From: an uncultured Clostridia bacterium
Lineage (GTDB): Bacteria; Bacillota; Clostridia; Peptostreptococcales; Anaerovoracaceae
Direction: 5' to 3'
Length of the DNA: 40,891 bases
Assembly (NCBI GenBank): GCA_944383465.1
Contig: CALWPQ010000018.1
Coordinates: 1-40,891 of the forward strand
Shown: one piece after another, positions 1 through 8,040 of the stretch
How the letters are laid out: the number at the start of each line of letters is the position of its first letter
How positions within the stretch are numbered: position 1 is the first letter of the stretch
The notes under the pieces: generated by a model
Database searches by the model: none
Seen by the model: the letters and a program-made list of their open reading frames with translations, nothing else
What the model was told of the DNA's origin: nothing
Position numbers and translations under genes: made by a program

Positions 1-69
1 ATCGAGGATGACGATGAGTATGAGAGAGCCCTTGCCGAGTTTGACAAACTCGTTGCAGAAGAGGCATAG
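1..69 (+). CDS. C-terminal end of an acidic protein (partial; possibly DUF1292 family)
   Basis: The window opens inside a reading frame that runs 22 codons to a TAG stop. The peptide is strongly acidic (begins IEDDDEYERA, ends KLVAEEA). Acidic, helical C-termini of this kind are common in the small DUF1292 (YrzB-like) proteins of Firmicutes, but the fragment is too short to prove this. A stem-loop that can terminate transcription follows about 30 bases later, so this is probably the last gene of its transcript. The frame choice rests on the acidic composition and the terminator position; another frame is also open here. Confidence 0.5.
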   Translation: MEDDDEYERALAEFDKLVAEEA

Positions 70-99
70 ATACCGAAACGGTATAGATCCTGAAAAAAT

Positions 100-121
100 A
101 AGGGCCGCATGCGCGGTCCTT
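100..121. terminator. Bidirectional intrinsic terminator between convergent genes
   Basis: A 9 bp stem (100-108 with 113-121, one G-T pair) has the loop ATGC. It is followed by TTTACTA on the plus strand. On the minus strand it is followed by TATTTTTTC, a better U-run. It can end both the upstream plus-strand gene and the small minus-strand gene that stops at 198. Confidence 0.7.
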
Positions 122-197
122 TACTAATTCTGCGGTATATAGCCGGGCTTTGTGCAGTATAAAGCGGGAAACCTCAGATGCGTAAATTTATGCATAT

Positions 198-365
198 TCA
201 GCGGTTTGTCTTTGAATGTATAATCGAACCGATGCCGAGTACAATACCAAAGATGATAATTGTGATGTAATACGACCTTACGCCATTGTGCACGGTGCCG
301 AAAATGGCTGCGACTGCGAGAAGCAGAAATAGAATACCGGTAAAAAGTCTCTTTTTATCATACAT
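198..365 (-). CDS. Small two-helix membrane protein of unknown function
   Basis: I do not recognise this 55-residue protein. It begins MYDKKRLFTG and has two hydrophobic stretches, roughly residues 8-25 and 34-50, joined by a short polar loop. It ends in a basic tail, so it should be a hairpin integral membrane protein with little soluble part. The ATG at 365 was chosen because GGAGG lies 8 bases upstream; a TTG at 380 is also in frame but overlaps that ribosome site. It is transcribed away from the FAD-protein gene at 456 and ends at the bidirectional terminator at 100-121. No domain can be assigned. Confidence 0.6.
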   Translation of the reverse strand: MYDKKRLFTGILFLLLAVAAIFGTVHNGVRSYYITIIIFGIVLGIGSIIHSKTNR

Positions 366-455
366 AAAACGAACCTCCAAAATTCAAACTGCGAATTTTC
401 ACTTTATGTATTAAAGTATACCATAAAAATATACGGAGCGGAAAGGAAAATAAAA

Positions 456-1838
456 ATGAAAAAATACGATATCATCATTATAGGCGCAGGAGCATCGGGA
501 GTATTTCTTGCATACGAGCTTACAAAAATTAAAAACAGCGCTTCCGTGCTTATGATAGATAAGGGAGAAAGCCTGGAAAAAAGGGTGTGTCCGATCAAGA
601 CGGGCAAAGTAACATCGTGCGTGAAATGCTCGCCATGTCATATTATGAACGGTTACGGAGGCGCGGGTACGCTTTCGGATGGAAAATACAACATAACGAC
701 AAACTTTGGCGGGGATCTTCATAAATATGTGGGCACGGATGAGGCGATAGCGCTGATGGAATATGTCGATGAGGTTTTATGCAGCATGGGCGGAGCGGAT
801 GCGAAGCTCTATTCGACGGGCAGTTCAGACCTCAAGACGAGGGCGCTCAGAAACAATCTGCATTTGCTTGATGCAAAAGTGCGCCACCTCGGCACGGATA
901 GAAATGTGCAGATACTCGGTAAGATTTTTGAGTACACAAAGAGCAGAGTGGATATGATGTTCAGGACGGGCGTGAGCGATGTCGTGAGAAACGACGACGG
1001 CAGCTTCACGATCAAGACCGAAAGCGGCGAAGAATTTTCGTGCGGAGATCTCGTGCTGGCCACAGGGCGTTCGGGCTCGAAGTGGATAGCCGAGACCTGC
1101 AATAAATTCGGTATCGAACAAAAATCAAACCGAGTTGACATAGGTGTGAGAGTTGAGCTTCCGGCGGAGGTTTTCAAGCATATTACGGACGAAGTATATG
1201 AGAGCAAAATTGTGTATAAGACCGATAAATACAACGATATGGTGCGTACATTCTGTATGAATCCTTACGGTGAGGTGGTAGCAGAAAATACAAACGGTAT
1301 TGTAACTGTGAACGGACACAGCTACGCTGATCCGGCGCTGCGCACAGAGAACACCAATTTTGCGCTGCTCGTGTCAAATACATTTACAAAGCCTTTTAAG
1401 AACAGCAACGAATACGGCGAGTCGATTGCCCGCCTCTCAAACATGCTCGGGGGCGGTGTGCTGCTTCAGCGCTTTGGGGATCTTGTAAAGGGCAGGAGAA
1501 GCAGTGAGAGACGTATGGAAAAATGCTTTACGAGACCGACTCTTAAAGCTACGCCGGGTGATCTTTCGCTGGTAATACCTAAGCGTCAGCTTGACGATAT
1601 AATCGAGATGATTTACGCGCTCGATAAGATTGCGCCGGGTACAGCAAACGAAGATACGCTTCTTTACGGCGTGGAAGTTAAGTTCTACAATTCAAAGGTT
1701 GAGGTTGACGGCAATCTCGAAACAAAGGTGAAGGGTCTTTACGCTCTCGGTGATGGCTCGGGCGTGACGCATTCGCTTTCACAGGCGTCGGCGAGCGGCG
1801 TGCATGTGGCGAGAATTTTAGCAGAAAAATACAAGTAA
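456..1838 (+). CDS. FAD-dependent dehydrogenase-like protein, COG2509 type
   Basis: This 460-residue flavoprotein has an N-terminal dinucleotide fold: a beta strand, then GAGASG at residues 10-15 and the acidic end of the second strand near DKGE (35-38). A cysteine cluster follows (Cys45, Cys55, Cys58, Cys61), then NGYGGAGTLSDGK, the signature of the uncharacterised COG2509 family. A second FAD-contact segment, ALGDGSGVTHSLSQA, lies near the C-terminus. The family is distantly related to HI0933/GidA-like oxidoreductases, and its substrate is unknown. The closely spaced cysteines could bind metal or act in redox chemistry; that is inference. The gene ends 18 bases before the TetM-like/NYN gene, so the two are probably co-transcribed. 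Confidence 0.85.
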   Translation: MKKYDIIIIGAGASGVFLAYELTKIKNSASVLMIDKGESLEKRVCPIKTGKVTSCVKCSPCHIMNGYGGAGTLSDGKYNITTNFGGDLHKYVGTDEAIALMEYVDEVLCSMGGADAKLYSTGSSDLKTRALRNNLHLLDAKVRHLGTDRNVQILGKIFEYTKSRVDMMFRTGVSDVVRNDDGSFTIKTESGEEFSCGDLVLATGRSGSKWIAETCNKFGIEQKSNRVDIGVRVELPAEVFKHITDEVYESKIVYKTDKYNDMVRTFCMNPYGEVVAENTNGIVTVNGHSYADPALRTENTNFALLVSNTFTKPFKNSNEYGESIARLSNMLGGGVLLQRFGDLVKGRRSSERRMEKCFTRPTLKATPGDLSLVIPKRQLDDIIEMIYALDKIAPGTANEDTLLYGVEVKFYNSKVEVDGNLETKVKGLYALGDGSGVTHSLSQASASGVHVARILAEKYK

Positions 1839-1856
1839 ATTTATAATGGAGTGCAT

Positions 1857-4457
1857 ATGAAACGACTGGCAATAGGAATACTCGCACATGTGGACTCAGG
1901 TAAGACGACCCTTTCCGAGGGTCTTCTTTATACTGCCGGAGAAATAAAGAAGCTTGGCAGGGTAGATCACAAAAGTGCTTTCCTCGACACAAATGAAATA
2001 GAAAAAGAACGCGGCATTACGATTTTTTCAAAGCAGGCTGTAATTGGACTTGCAGGCACGGAAATTACGCTTCTCGATACACCGGGACATGTTGATTTTT
2101 CGGCAGAGACGGAAAGAACGCTGCCGGTGCTCGATTATGCAGCGCTTGTGATAAGCGGAGCTGACGGAGTACAGAGTCATACGGAGACTTTGTGGCGTTT
2201 GCTTGCGCATTACAGTGTGCCTGTTTTTGTGTTTGTAAATAAAATGGATCTCGGTGTAAAGAGCAGAGATGAGATAATGGCGGAACTCTGCAGCAGGCTT
2301 GGCGACGGCTGCCTTGATTTTTCTGAAGCTGCGGTTGGAACAGATGAGTTTTTTGAAAGCGCGGCTATGCTCGGGCAAGAGCTGATGGATGAGTATCTTG
2401 AGAGGGGCAGCATTGAAGAAGCGTCCTTGAAAGCGGCAATCGCTTCGCGTGAAATTTTCCCTTGTTTTTTTGGCTCGGCTCTAAAAATGGAAGGCGTGGC
2501 TGAATTCTTAGCGGCGCTTGATCGGTATACGCTTGATTTAAACGGGGCGAGAAGAGGCGCTTTGACGGAGGGCGCAAGTGATTTCGGTGCGCGGGTGTTT
2601 AAGATTTCAGAGGATGAGCGCGGACAGCGCCTTACGCATATGAAAATAACATGCGGCAGCCTGAAAGTGAAGGAGTTTGTAGACTGCGGCGGACAGGAAC
2701 AGAAGATAAACGAGCTGCGCATCTATTCGGGAGCGAAATATAAGAGCGTGCCCGAGGTGTTTGCGGGTAATGTCTGCGCCGTTCCGGGGCTAACGGGCAC
2801 ATTTCCGGGGCAGGGGCTTGGCAGCGAGCCCGATGCGGGAGATTTGATGTCGGAACCTGTGTTCACATATTCAGTGATTTTGCCGGATGATGTTGACGCG
2901 CTTGCGGCGCTCGCGGTGCTTAGGAAACTCGAAGAAGAAGAAACAAAAATGCATATCATTTGGAACGAGCGGCTGCAAACCATAAACGTACAGATAATGG
3001 GCGAGGTGCAGCTTGAAGTTTTGAAGCGCATACTTGAGGACCGCTTTGGGCTGGCAGTTGAATTTGGAAACGGCAGCATTATATATATGGAAACGATAGC
3101 AACTGCAGTTGTCGGTGTGGGACACTATGAGCCGCTCAGGCATTACGCGGAAGTGCATCTTTTACTTGAGCCCGCTGAGCGCGGCAGCGGTATCACGATT
3201 GCAAGCGGGGTGAGTGAGGATGTGTTTGAAAAGAACTGGCAGAGACTTGTGCTCAGTCATATTGCCGAGAAAACTCATATCGGTGTGCTGACAGGATCGC
3301 CTGTTACTGATATACGAATTACACTTGTTGCGGGCAGAGGAAGCAAAAAGCACACGGAAGGCGGAGATTTCAGGCAGGCGACGTATAGGGCGGTGAGACA
3401 GGCGCTGATGAATGCCGAAAGTGTATTGCTCGAACCGTGGTATGAATTTACTCTTGAAGTACCGCAGGATGCTGTGGGGCGCGCGATGACGGACTTGCAG
3501 CAGATGGGAGCCAAGTTTGAAATGCCAGGTGCAAAAGGCGGAATGTCAGTTATCACAGGGCGCGCCCCTGTGGCAGCCATACGCGATTACCAAAAAAATG
3601 TCGTTTCTTATACCCACGGGCGCGGACGTCTCAGCTGCTTGTACGGCGGCTATGCACCGTGCGTCAATGCTGAAGAAGTGGCGGTGGCAATAAACTATGA
3701 CCCTGAGCTTGATCTCGAAAACACAGCGGACTCTATATTCTGTTATCACGGCGCAGCACAGCTCGTGAAGTGGTACGAAGTGTACGAACATATGCAGATA
3801 CCGATGATGAGTTTGGGCGCGGAAGCTGAACAGGCGCAGCTTGAAGCTGCGGCGCGGGATGCGGAGCGGCGCAGCAGAGAGAGAAGCAGTTCTTACGCAG
3901 ACGATGACGAGCTGCGCCGCATATTCGAGCGCACATATGGACAGATAAAAGAAACGCGCCTTGCACGCCCGGTGATGAGGCGTGATGTTCCTGAGGTAAA
4001 ATACCGCGGGAAGGAAAAGCCTGCCGGAAACGGGCCTGTTTATTTGCTCATCGACGGCTACAATATTATATTTGCGTGGGATGATCTTAAAAAAACTGCT
4101 GAAGAAAGCTTAGACCTGGCACGGACGCGGCTCATAGATCGTATCAGCAATTATCAGGCGTACAAGCAGTTAAATGTCATAATCGTCTTTGATGCGTACC
4201 GTGTAAAAGATGCTGTGCGCAAGATAGAAAAAGTGCACGGACTCACCGTTGTTTATACTCAGGAAGCGGAGACAGCAGATCAGTATATAGAGAAGACAAG
4301 CAAGGTGCTGAGCAAGGATTACAGAGTGCGCGTTGCAACCTCTGACAATCTGGAGCAGGTGATAATTCTCGGCCACGGCGCCAGCAGAGTGTCCGCGCCG
4401 GAATTCCTCGAAGAAGTACGTGCCGCGGAAGCAGAAATGCAGCAATACTTAAAATAA
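1857..4457 (+). CDS. TetM/EF-G-like translational GTPase fused to a C-terminal YacP/Rae1-like NYN nuclease domain
   Basis: This 866-residue protein has the architecture of ribosomal protection GTPases (TetM/TetO) and EF-G. G1 is AHVDSGKTT (residues 10-18), the switch motif is ERGITI (51-56), G3 is DTPGH (74-78) and G4 is NKMD (128-131). EF-G-like domains II-V continue to about residue 650. A charged linker leads to an extra domain from about residue 727 that resembles the NYN/YacP (Rae1) nuclease: LLIDGYNII (Asp733), VFDAY, ETADQYIE and ATSDNLEQ, four acidic segments typical of NYN active sites. In Bacillus, Rae1 cuts mRNA in the ribosomal A site, so the fusion suggests a GTPase that delivers a nuclease to ribosomes. 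Tetracycline resistance is possible but not shown. ATG 1857 is preferred over GTG 1851 because GGAG lies 5 bases upstream of it. Confidence 0.88.
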   Translation: MKRLAIGILAHVDSGKTTLSEGLLYTAGEIKKLGRVDHKSAFLDTNEIEKERGITIFSKQAVIGLAGTEITLLDTPGHVDFSAETERTLPVLDYAALVISGADGVQSHTETLWRLLAHYSVPVFVFVNKMDLGVKSRDEIMAELCSRLGDGCLDFSEAAVGTDEFFESAAMLGQELMDEYLERGSIEEASLKAAIASREIFPCFFGSALKMEGVAEFLAALDRYTLDLNGARRGALTEGASDFGARVFKISEDERGQRLTHMKITCGSLKVKEFVDCGGQEQKINELRIYSGAKYKSVPEVFAGNVCAVPGLTGTFPGQGLGSEPDAGDLMSEPVFTYSVILPDDVDALAALAVLRKLEEEETKMHIIWNERLQTINVQIMGEVQLEVLKRILEDRFGLAVEFGNGSIIYMETIATAVVGVGHYEPLRHYAEVHLLLEPAERGSGITIASGVSEDVFEKNWQRLVLSHIAEKTHIGVLTGSPVTDIRITLVAGRGSKKHTEGGDFRQATYRAVRQALMNAESVLLEPWYEFTLEVPQDAVGRAMTDLQQMGAKFEMPGAKGGMSVITGRAPVAAIRDYQKNVVSYTHGRGRLSCLYGGYAPCVNAEEVAVAINYDPELDLENTADSIFCYHGAAQLVKWYEVYEHMQIPMMSLGAEAEQAQLEAAARDAERRSRERSSSYADDDELRRIFERTYGQIKETRLARPVMRRDVPEVKYRGKEKPAGNGPVYLLIDGYNIIFAWDDLKKTAEESLDLARTRLIDRISNYQAYKQLNVIIVFDAYRVKDAVRKIEKVHGLTVVYTQEAETADQYIEKTSKVLSKDYRVRVATSDNLEQVIILGHGASRVSAPEFLEEVRAAEAEMQQYLK

Positions 4458-4471
4458 ATAACAATAAAATG

Positions 4472-4510
4472 CGCTTATGGCAGGGGATATGATGCTGTAA
4501 GCGTTTTTTG
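4472..4510 (+). terminator. Intrinsic terminator after the GTPase-NYN gene
   Basis: An 11 bp stem (4472-4482 with 4493-4503, two G-T pairs) with a 10-base loop is followed at once by TTTTTTG. It lies 14 bases after the stop codon. Confidence 0.85.
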
Positions 4511-4535
4511 TTTTTGATTTAATTCAAAAAATATT

Positions 4536-4564
4536 TTGTAACTCTGTAGAACAGCGTTTTATAT
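4536..4564 (+). promoter_or_regulatory. Possible promoter for the CmpB-like membrane gene
   Basis: TTGTAA at 4536-4541 and TTATAT at 4559-4564 are 17 bases apart in an AT-rich stretch just after a terminator. The -10 is weak, and the start codon is about 95 bases downstream. Confidence 0.35.
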
Positions 4565-4659
4565 CTTATTTATGTTATACACTGAGCGCGAGAAACATAT
4601 TTTATCTGAGGGAGTTAAGTAAAGAATATGAAAAAATAGCGTGGAAAGGGCACAGTTTA

Positions 4660-5103
4660 ATGAAAAAAAGTAAAGGTAAGTGCGGATTAAAGTGCATACT
4701 GTTATTTTTGGTGGGGGCGTGCGTTTATTATAATGTGGAAATCTGTTTTCGCGGACATAGTCACTGGACAATGGCTGTACTCGGCGGCATACTGTTTATA
4801 ATCATCGGCAATATAAACGAGAAAGGCGCAGCTTCGCGCAGGATACCGCTGCTTGCGCAGGGATTTTTTGCTTCCATCCTCATCACGGCGTTTGAATTGG
4901 CTGCGGGAGTGGTGCTTAACATCTGGCTGGGACTCAATATTTGGGACTATTCCGATTTACCTTTTAATTTTCTTGGGCAAATATGCCTGCGCTTCAGTCT
5001 TATCTGGATTGCAGTCGGAATTATTGCTGTCGTGCTTGACGATTATTTAAGGTACTTGCTTTTTGATGAGGAAAGGCCTAAGTATAAAATATGGAAATTA
5101 TGA
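4660..5103 (+). CDS. Four-helix membrane protein, CmpB-like putative ABC-transporter type IV family (PF06541 type)
   Basis: The product has 147 residues with a basic start (MKKSKGKCG) and four hydrophobic segments at about residues 9-25, 37-52, 66-92 and 106-128. The segment FNFLGQICLRFSLIW resembles the conserved part of the CmpB/DUF1113 membrane family, which Pfam labels a putative ABC-transporter type IV although no transport role is proven. The gene stands alone between a terminator at 4472-4510 and the pantothenate promoter at 5208. No ATPase partner is nearby, so a transporter function is doubtful. There is no strong ribosome site; GGAAAGG lies about 13 bases upstream. Confidence 0.6.
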   Translation: MKKSKGKCGLKCILLFLVGACVYYNVEICFRGHSHWTMAVLGGILFIIIGNINEKGAASRRIPLLAQGFFASILITAFELAAGVVLNIWLGLNIWDYSDLPFNFLGQICLRFSLIWIAVGIIAVVLDDYLRYLLFDEERPKYKIWKL

Positions 5104-5207
5104 AGATGCAGGCTTAAAGCTCAAAGCGTACAGGTAAAACAGAGTGTCGGCGTTCTATAAAGAATTGTCTTTATCTAAAAATAATTAAGGATAGTTAAAG
5201 TTTTAAC

Positions 5208-5236
5208 TTTACAAATGCGCGCTGGGGTTGTATAAT
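5208..5236 (+). promoter_or_regulatory. Promoter of the pantothenate operon
   Basis: TTTACA at 5208-5213 and a perfect TATAAT at 5231-5236 are separated by 17 bases. Transcription should start near 5243, giving a leader of about 115 bases that holds the two pan-like hairpins. Confidence 0.8.
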
Positions 5237-5240
5237 TACG

Positions 5241-5339
5241 GCGGATGGTATTCTGACGAAACCGTACCGCGTGCTTAATATTTTATTCATACTGTCTTGC
5301 AGAAAGGCAGAACACGAATCGAAAGGATCGGGATTCTGC
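5241..5339 (+). ncRNA. Tandem pan-motif-like leader RNA (two hairpins with bulged adenosines)
   Basis: Two hairpins lie between the promoter and the first pan gene. Hairpin 1 (5241-5270) has a 4 bp outer stem, a bulged A on the right arm (A5266), a 5 bp middle stem, a bulged A on the left arm (A5250), a 3 bp inner stem and loop TGAC. Hairpin 2 (5307-5339) has a 6 bp outer stem, a bulged A on the right (A5333), a middle stem of five positions with one A-G mismatch, a bulged A on the left (A5318), and a short stem with loop GAAAG. The same bulge layout occurs twice. The pan motif described from comparative genomics lies upstream of pantothenate genes and is a hairpin with two conserved bulged adenosines, often in tandem. 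Its ligand is unproven. The outermost bases of hairpin 1 lie at or just before the expected transcript start. Confidence 0.75.
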
Positions 5340-5359
5340 GGTAGTTATGAGGAGGTATG

Positions 5360-6241
5360 ATGAATAAAAACGAAAATTTATCTATAGGATTTATTGGCGC
5401 GGGCAGAGTTGGATTTACTTTGGCCCGTTATTTTTATGAAAAAAATCTCAAGCTTTCGGGATTTTTCAGCAGAGCTTACGAGAGTGCCCGCGAAGCGGCG
5501 GAGTTTACTCAGAGCAAAGCTTACAAAAACATCGCGGAGCTTGCAGCGGAGAGCGATATTATTTTTATAACAACGCCCGACGCAGCTATTTGTGAAGTTT
5601 ATTCAGAGCTTAAAAAATGCGGACTCAAGGATAAAATATTATGTCATACAAGCGGCGCGTTATCAGCAGATGTCTTTTCCGGCATAGAGGAGTTAGGGGC
5701 GTGCGGATACTCGGTACATCCGATATTTGCAGTGAGCGACAAGAAAAATTCGTATAAGGAAATCGGCAGGGCTTATTTTACTGTCGAGGGCAGTGATATG
5801 AAAATGCCGGAAATCAAACGAATTTTTGCAAAGCTCGGCAATAGCTATCAGGTGATAGGTGCGGAAAACAAGGCTAAATATCACGCGGCGCTAGTAATGT
5901 CGAGCAATCTCGTCATCGGGCTTTATCATATGGCGGGAGGTTTGCTCAAAGAATGCGGATTCTCAGAGGAAGCAGCGCAGGAGGCGCTCAAGCCGCTATT
6001 TTTGAACAATGCGGAAAATTTGTGCAGGATGGGCTGTGAAGATGCGCTTACGGGGCCTGTAGACAGAAATGATGTAGGGACGGTGCGCAAGCATCTTACG
6101 GCTATGTCGGAGATGTGCGGGAAGAATGCGATAATCGACGTATACAAACTGCTTTCGAGAGAGCTTATTGAAATTGCAGAGGCAAAATATCCGGAGCGCG
6201 ATTACAGCGAGCTTTCGCAGGCGATCGGTAAAGAAAAATAG
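5360..6241 (+). CDS. panG: Rossmann/DUF2520 protein, probable PanG-type ketopantoate reductase
   Basis: This 293-residue protein starts with an NAD(P)-binding Rossmann fold (IGFIGAGRVGFTLA, residues 9-22). It continues through DIIFITTPD and the SGALSADVF segment to a helical C-terminal half beginning near KYHAALVMSSNLV, the DUF2520 architecture. It heads the operon with panB, panC and panD, and no panE is present. DUF2520-like proteins of this type were shown to act as ketopantoate reductases (PanG) in Francisella and Enterococcus. Reduction of 2-dehydropantoate to pantoate with NADPH, the step between PanB and PanC, is therefore the likely job. The second ATG (5360) is preferred because it is 4 bases from AGGAGG; the ATG at 5357 is only 1 base away. 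Confidence 0.8.
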   Translation: MNKNENLSIGFIGAGRVGFTLARYFYEKNLKLSGFFSRAYESAREAAEFTQSKAYKNIAELAAESDIIFITTPDAAICEVYSELKKCGLKDKILCHTSGALSADVFSGIEELGACGYSVHPIFAVSDKKNSYKEIGRAYFTVEGSDMKMPEIKRIFAKLGNSYQVIGAENKAKYHAALVMSSNLVIGLYHMAGGLLKECGFSEEAAQEALKPLFLNNAENLCRMGCEDALTGPVDRNDVGTVRKHLTAMSEMCGKNAIIDVYKLLSRELIEIAEAKYPERDYSELSQAIGKEK

Positions 6242-6277
6242 AAAATGATTTAAGATAAAAGGAGTTAGGTAAATAAA

Positions 6278-7105
6278 ATGAAAAATACAGTTTTAACATT
6301 TGCAAAGGCAAAGGAAGACGGCGTTAAGCTTTCAATGCTGACATCGTATGATTATTCAATGGCAAGACTCGTTGATGAGGCGGGAATAAATTCCATCCTT
6401 GTGGGCGATTCACTTGGAAATGTAATGCTCGGATACGAGGATACAACGCCTGTAACAATGGAGGATATGATTCATCATACAGCGGCAGTTGCCCGCGGCG
6501 CGAAGAACGCTCTTATTGTCGGCGATATGCCGTTTATGTCGTATCAGACATCGGTTTACGATGCTGTTGTCAATGCGGGCAGGCTTATCAAAGAGGGACA
6601 TGCCAATGCCGTTAAGCTTGAGGGCGGCGTAGAGGTATGCCCGCAGATAAAGGCGATAGTTGAGGCGGGTATTCCGGTATGCGCGCACATCGGACTCACA
6701 CCGCAGTCGATAAATGCTTTTGGCGGACACAAGGTGCAGGGGAAGAGTGAAGAAGCTGCAAGGAAGCTTATGGAGGATGCGCTTGCAGTACAGGAAGCAG
6801 GTGCTTTTGCAGTTGTAATCGAGGCAGTGCCGGCAAAGCTCGCCTCGCTCATCACAAGCAAGCTTGATATCGTAACTATTGGCATAGGTGCGGGAGCGGG
6901 CTGCGATGGTCAGGTGCTTGTTTATCAGGATATGCTGGGAATGTTTTCAGACTTCTCGCCGAAATTTGTAAAGAGATATGCGGAAATCGGGGAGATAATG
7001 AAGAAGGCGTTCGCAAAGTACGACGAAGAAGTAAAGGCGGGAATATTTCCTGCGGAAGAGCACGGATATAAGATTGACGATGATGTTATAGAAAAGCTTT
7101 ATTAG
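6278..7105 (+). CDS. panB: 3-methyl-2-oxobutanoate hydroxymethyltransferase (ketopantoate hydroxymethyltransferase)
   Basis: PanB makes 2-dehydropantoate from 2-oxoisovalerate and 5,10-methylenetetrahydrofolate, the first committed step of pantothenate synthesis. The 275-residue protein is of normal length and a TIM barrel. It shows [18 protein letters not shown] at the start, then [12 protein letters not shown] with the metal-binding Asp44, the GDMPFMSY segment with the second aspartate, and KLEGG with the expected glutamate. [14 protein letters not shown] residues (VTIGIGAG) lie near residue 206. The gene follows panG by 36 bases and has an AGGAG ribosome site 13-17 bases from the ATG. Confidence 0.95.
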   Translation: MKNTVLTFAKAKEDGVKLSMLTSYDYSMARLVDEAGINSILVGDSLGNVMLGYEDTTPVTMEDMIHHTAAVARGAKNALIVGDMPFMSYQTSVYDAVVNAGRLIKEGHANAVKLEGGVEVCPQIKAIVEAGIPVCAHIGLTPQSINAFGGHKVQGKSEEAARKLMEDALAVQEAGAFAVVIEAVPAKLASLITSKLDIVTIGIGAGAGCDGQVLVYQDMLGMFSDFSPKFVKRYAEIGEIMKKAFAKYDEEVKAGIFPAEEHGYKIDDDVIEKLY

Positions 7106-7124
7106 TTTTATTAAATAAGGATAG

Positions 7125-7159
7125 GCTGCGCGGCGCTTTTCATCTGCCGCACAGCTTTT
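7125..7159 (+). terminator. Hairpin with short U-run between panB and panC (possible attenuator)
   Basis: A 10 bp stem with one C-A mismatch (7125-7134 with 7146-7155) and an 11-base loop is followed by TTTTC. It lies inside an otherwise continuous operon, so it may only lower expression of panC-panD or protect the upstream message. Confidence 0.45.
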
Positions 7160-7176
7160 CAATACAGGAGAAAGAA

Positions 7177-8028
7177 ATGATAAAAATTGTACACACTGTT
7201 AAAGAAGTAAGAGAGCAGGTGAAGGAGTGGCGCGCGGAGGGTCTCTCTGTGGGACTTGTTCCCACAATGGGATTTCTGCATGAAGGGCATAAAAGTCTTA
7301 TTGACAGAGCGGCAGCGGATAATGACAGAACTGTGGTAAGCATCTTTGTAAATCCGATGCAGTTTGGACCGAAAGAGGATCTTGCGAATTATCCGCGGGA
7401 TCTCGAGGCGGATTCAAGACTCTGTGAAGCGGCGGGTGCGGATCTTATTTTTAATCCGGAGCCTGAAGAAATGTATGGCAGCGGATTTTGCTCGTTTGTG
7501 GATATGACAGGGCCTACGGCGGAGCTGTGCGGCAAAAGCAGACCGATTCATTTCCGCGGTGTATGTACTGTTGTGAGCAAGCTGTTTAACATCGTTATGC
7601 CGGACAGGGCGTATTTTGGACAAAAGGACGCGCAGCAGCTTGCGGTAATAAAGCGCATGGTTGCGGATTTAAACATTCCGGTGGAAATAATCGGCTGCCC
7701 GATAGTACGCGAGGCGGACGGTCTTGCTAAAAGCTCGCGAAACACTTATCTCAACGAAGAAGAAAGAAAAGCGGCATTGATACTGAGCAAAACTATATTT
7801 ATGGGGCAGGAGCTCGTTAAAAACGGCCTTAAGGACGCGGCGGAGCTTGTGCGGAAGATGAAAGAGAACATTGAAACAGAGCCGCTCGCAACAATAGATT
7901 ATGTTGATGTCGTAAATTTTGACGATATATCAAAAAAAGACACGATCGGCGACAACACTCTCGTAGCTATGGCTGTATATGTGGGAAAGGCACGGCTTCT
8001 CGATAATTTTATAATAGAAAAGAAATAA
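7177..8028 (+). CDS. panC: Pantothenate synthetase (pantoate--beta-alanine ligase)
   Basis: PanC joins pantoate and beta-alanine using ATP, through a pantoyl-adenylate. The 283-residue protein has the class I nucleotidyl-transferase start VGLVPTMGFLHEGHKSLI with the HxGH-type site (His35, His38). It then has VSIFVNPMQFGPKEDLANYPR, the FRGVCTVVSKLFNIV segment, YFGQKDAQQLAVIKRM and the KSSRN loop that carries the second ATP-binding motif. The ribosome site AGGAG is 7 bases from the ATG. It lies 71 bases after panB, with a hairpin in the gap, and 12 bases before panD. Confidence 0.95.
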   Translation: MIKIVHTVKEVREQVKEWRAEGLSVGLVPTMGFLHEGHKSLIDRAAADNDRTVVSIFVNPMQFGPKEDLANYPRDLEADSRLCEAAGADLIFNPEPEEMYGSGFCSFVDMTGPTAELCGKSRPIHFRGVCTVVSKLFNIVMPDRAYFGQKDAQQLAVIKRMVADLNIPVEIIGCPIVREADGLAKSSRNTYLNEEERKAALILSKTIFMGQELVKNGLKDAAELVRKMKENIETEPLATIDYVDVVNFDDISKKDTIGDNTLVAMAVYVGKARLLDNFIIEKK

Positions 8029-8040
8029 GGAGTAAAAAAT

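Noticed and set aside
1857..4457. Calling the GTPase a tetracycline resistance gene outright
   Set aside because: Similarity to TetM covers only the GTPase body. The NYN fusion and the chromosomal context without mobile elements do not show resistance.
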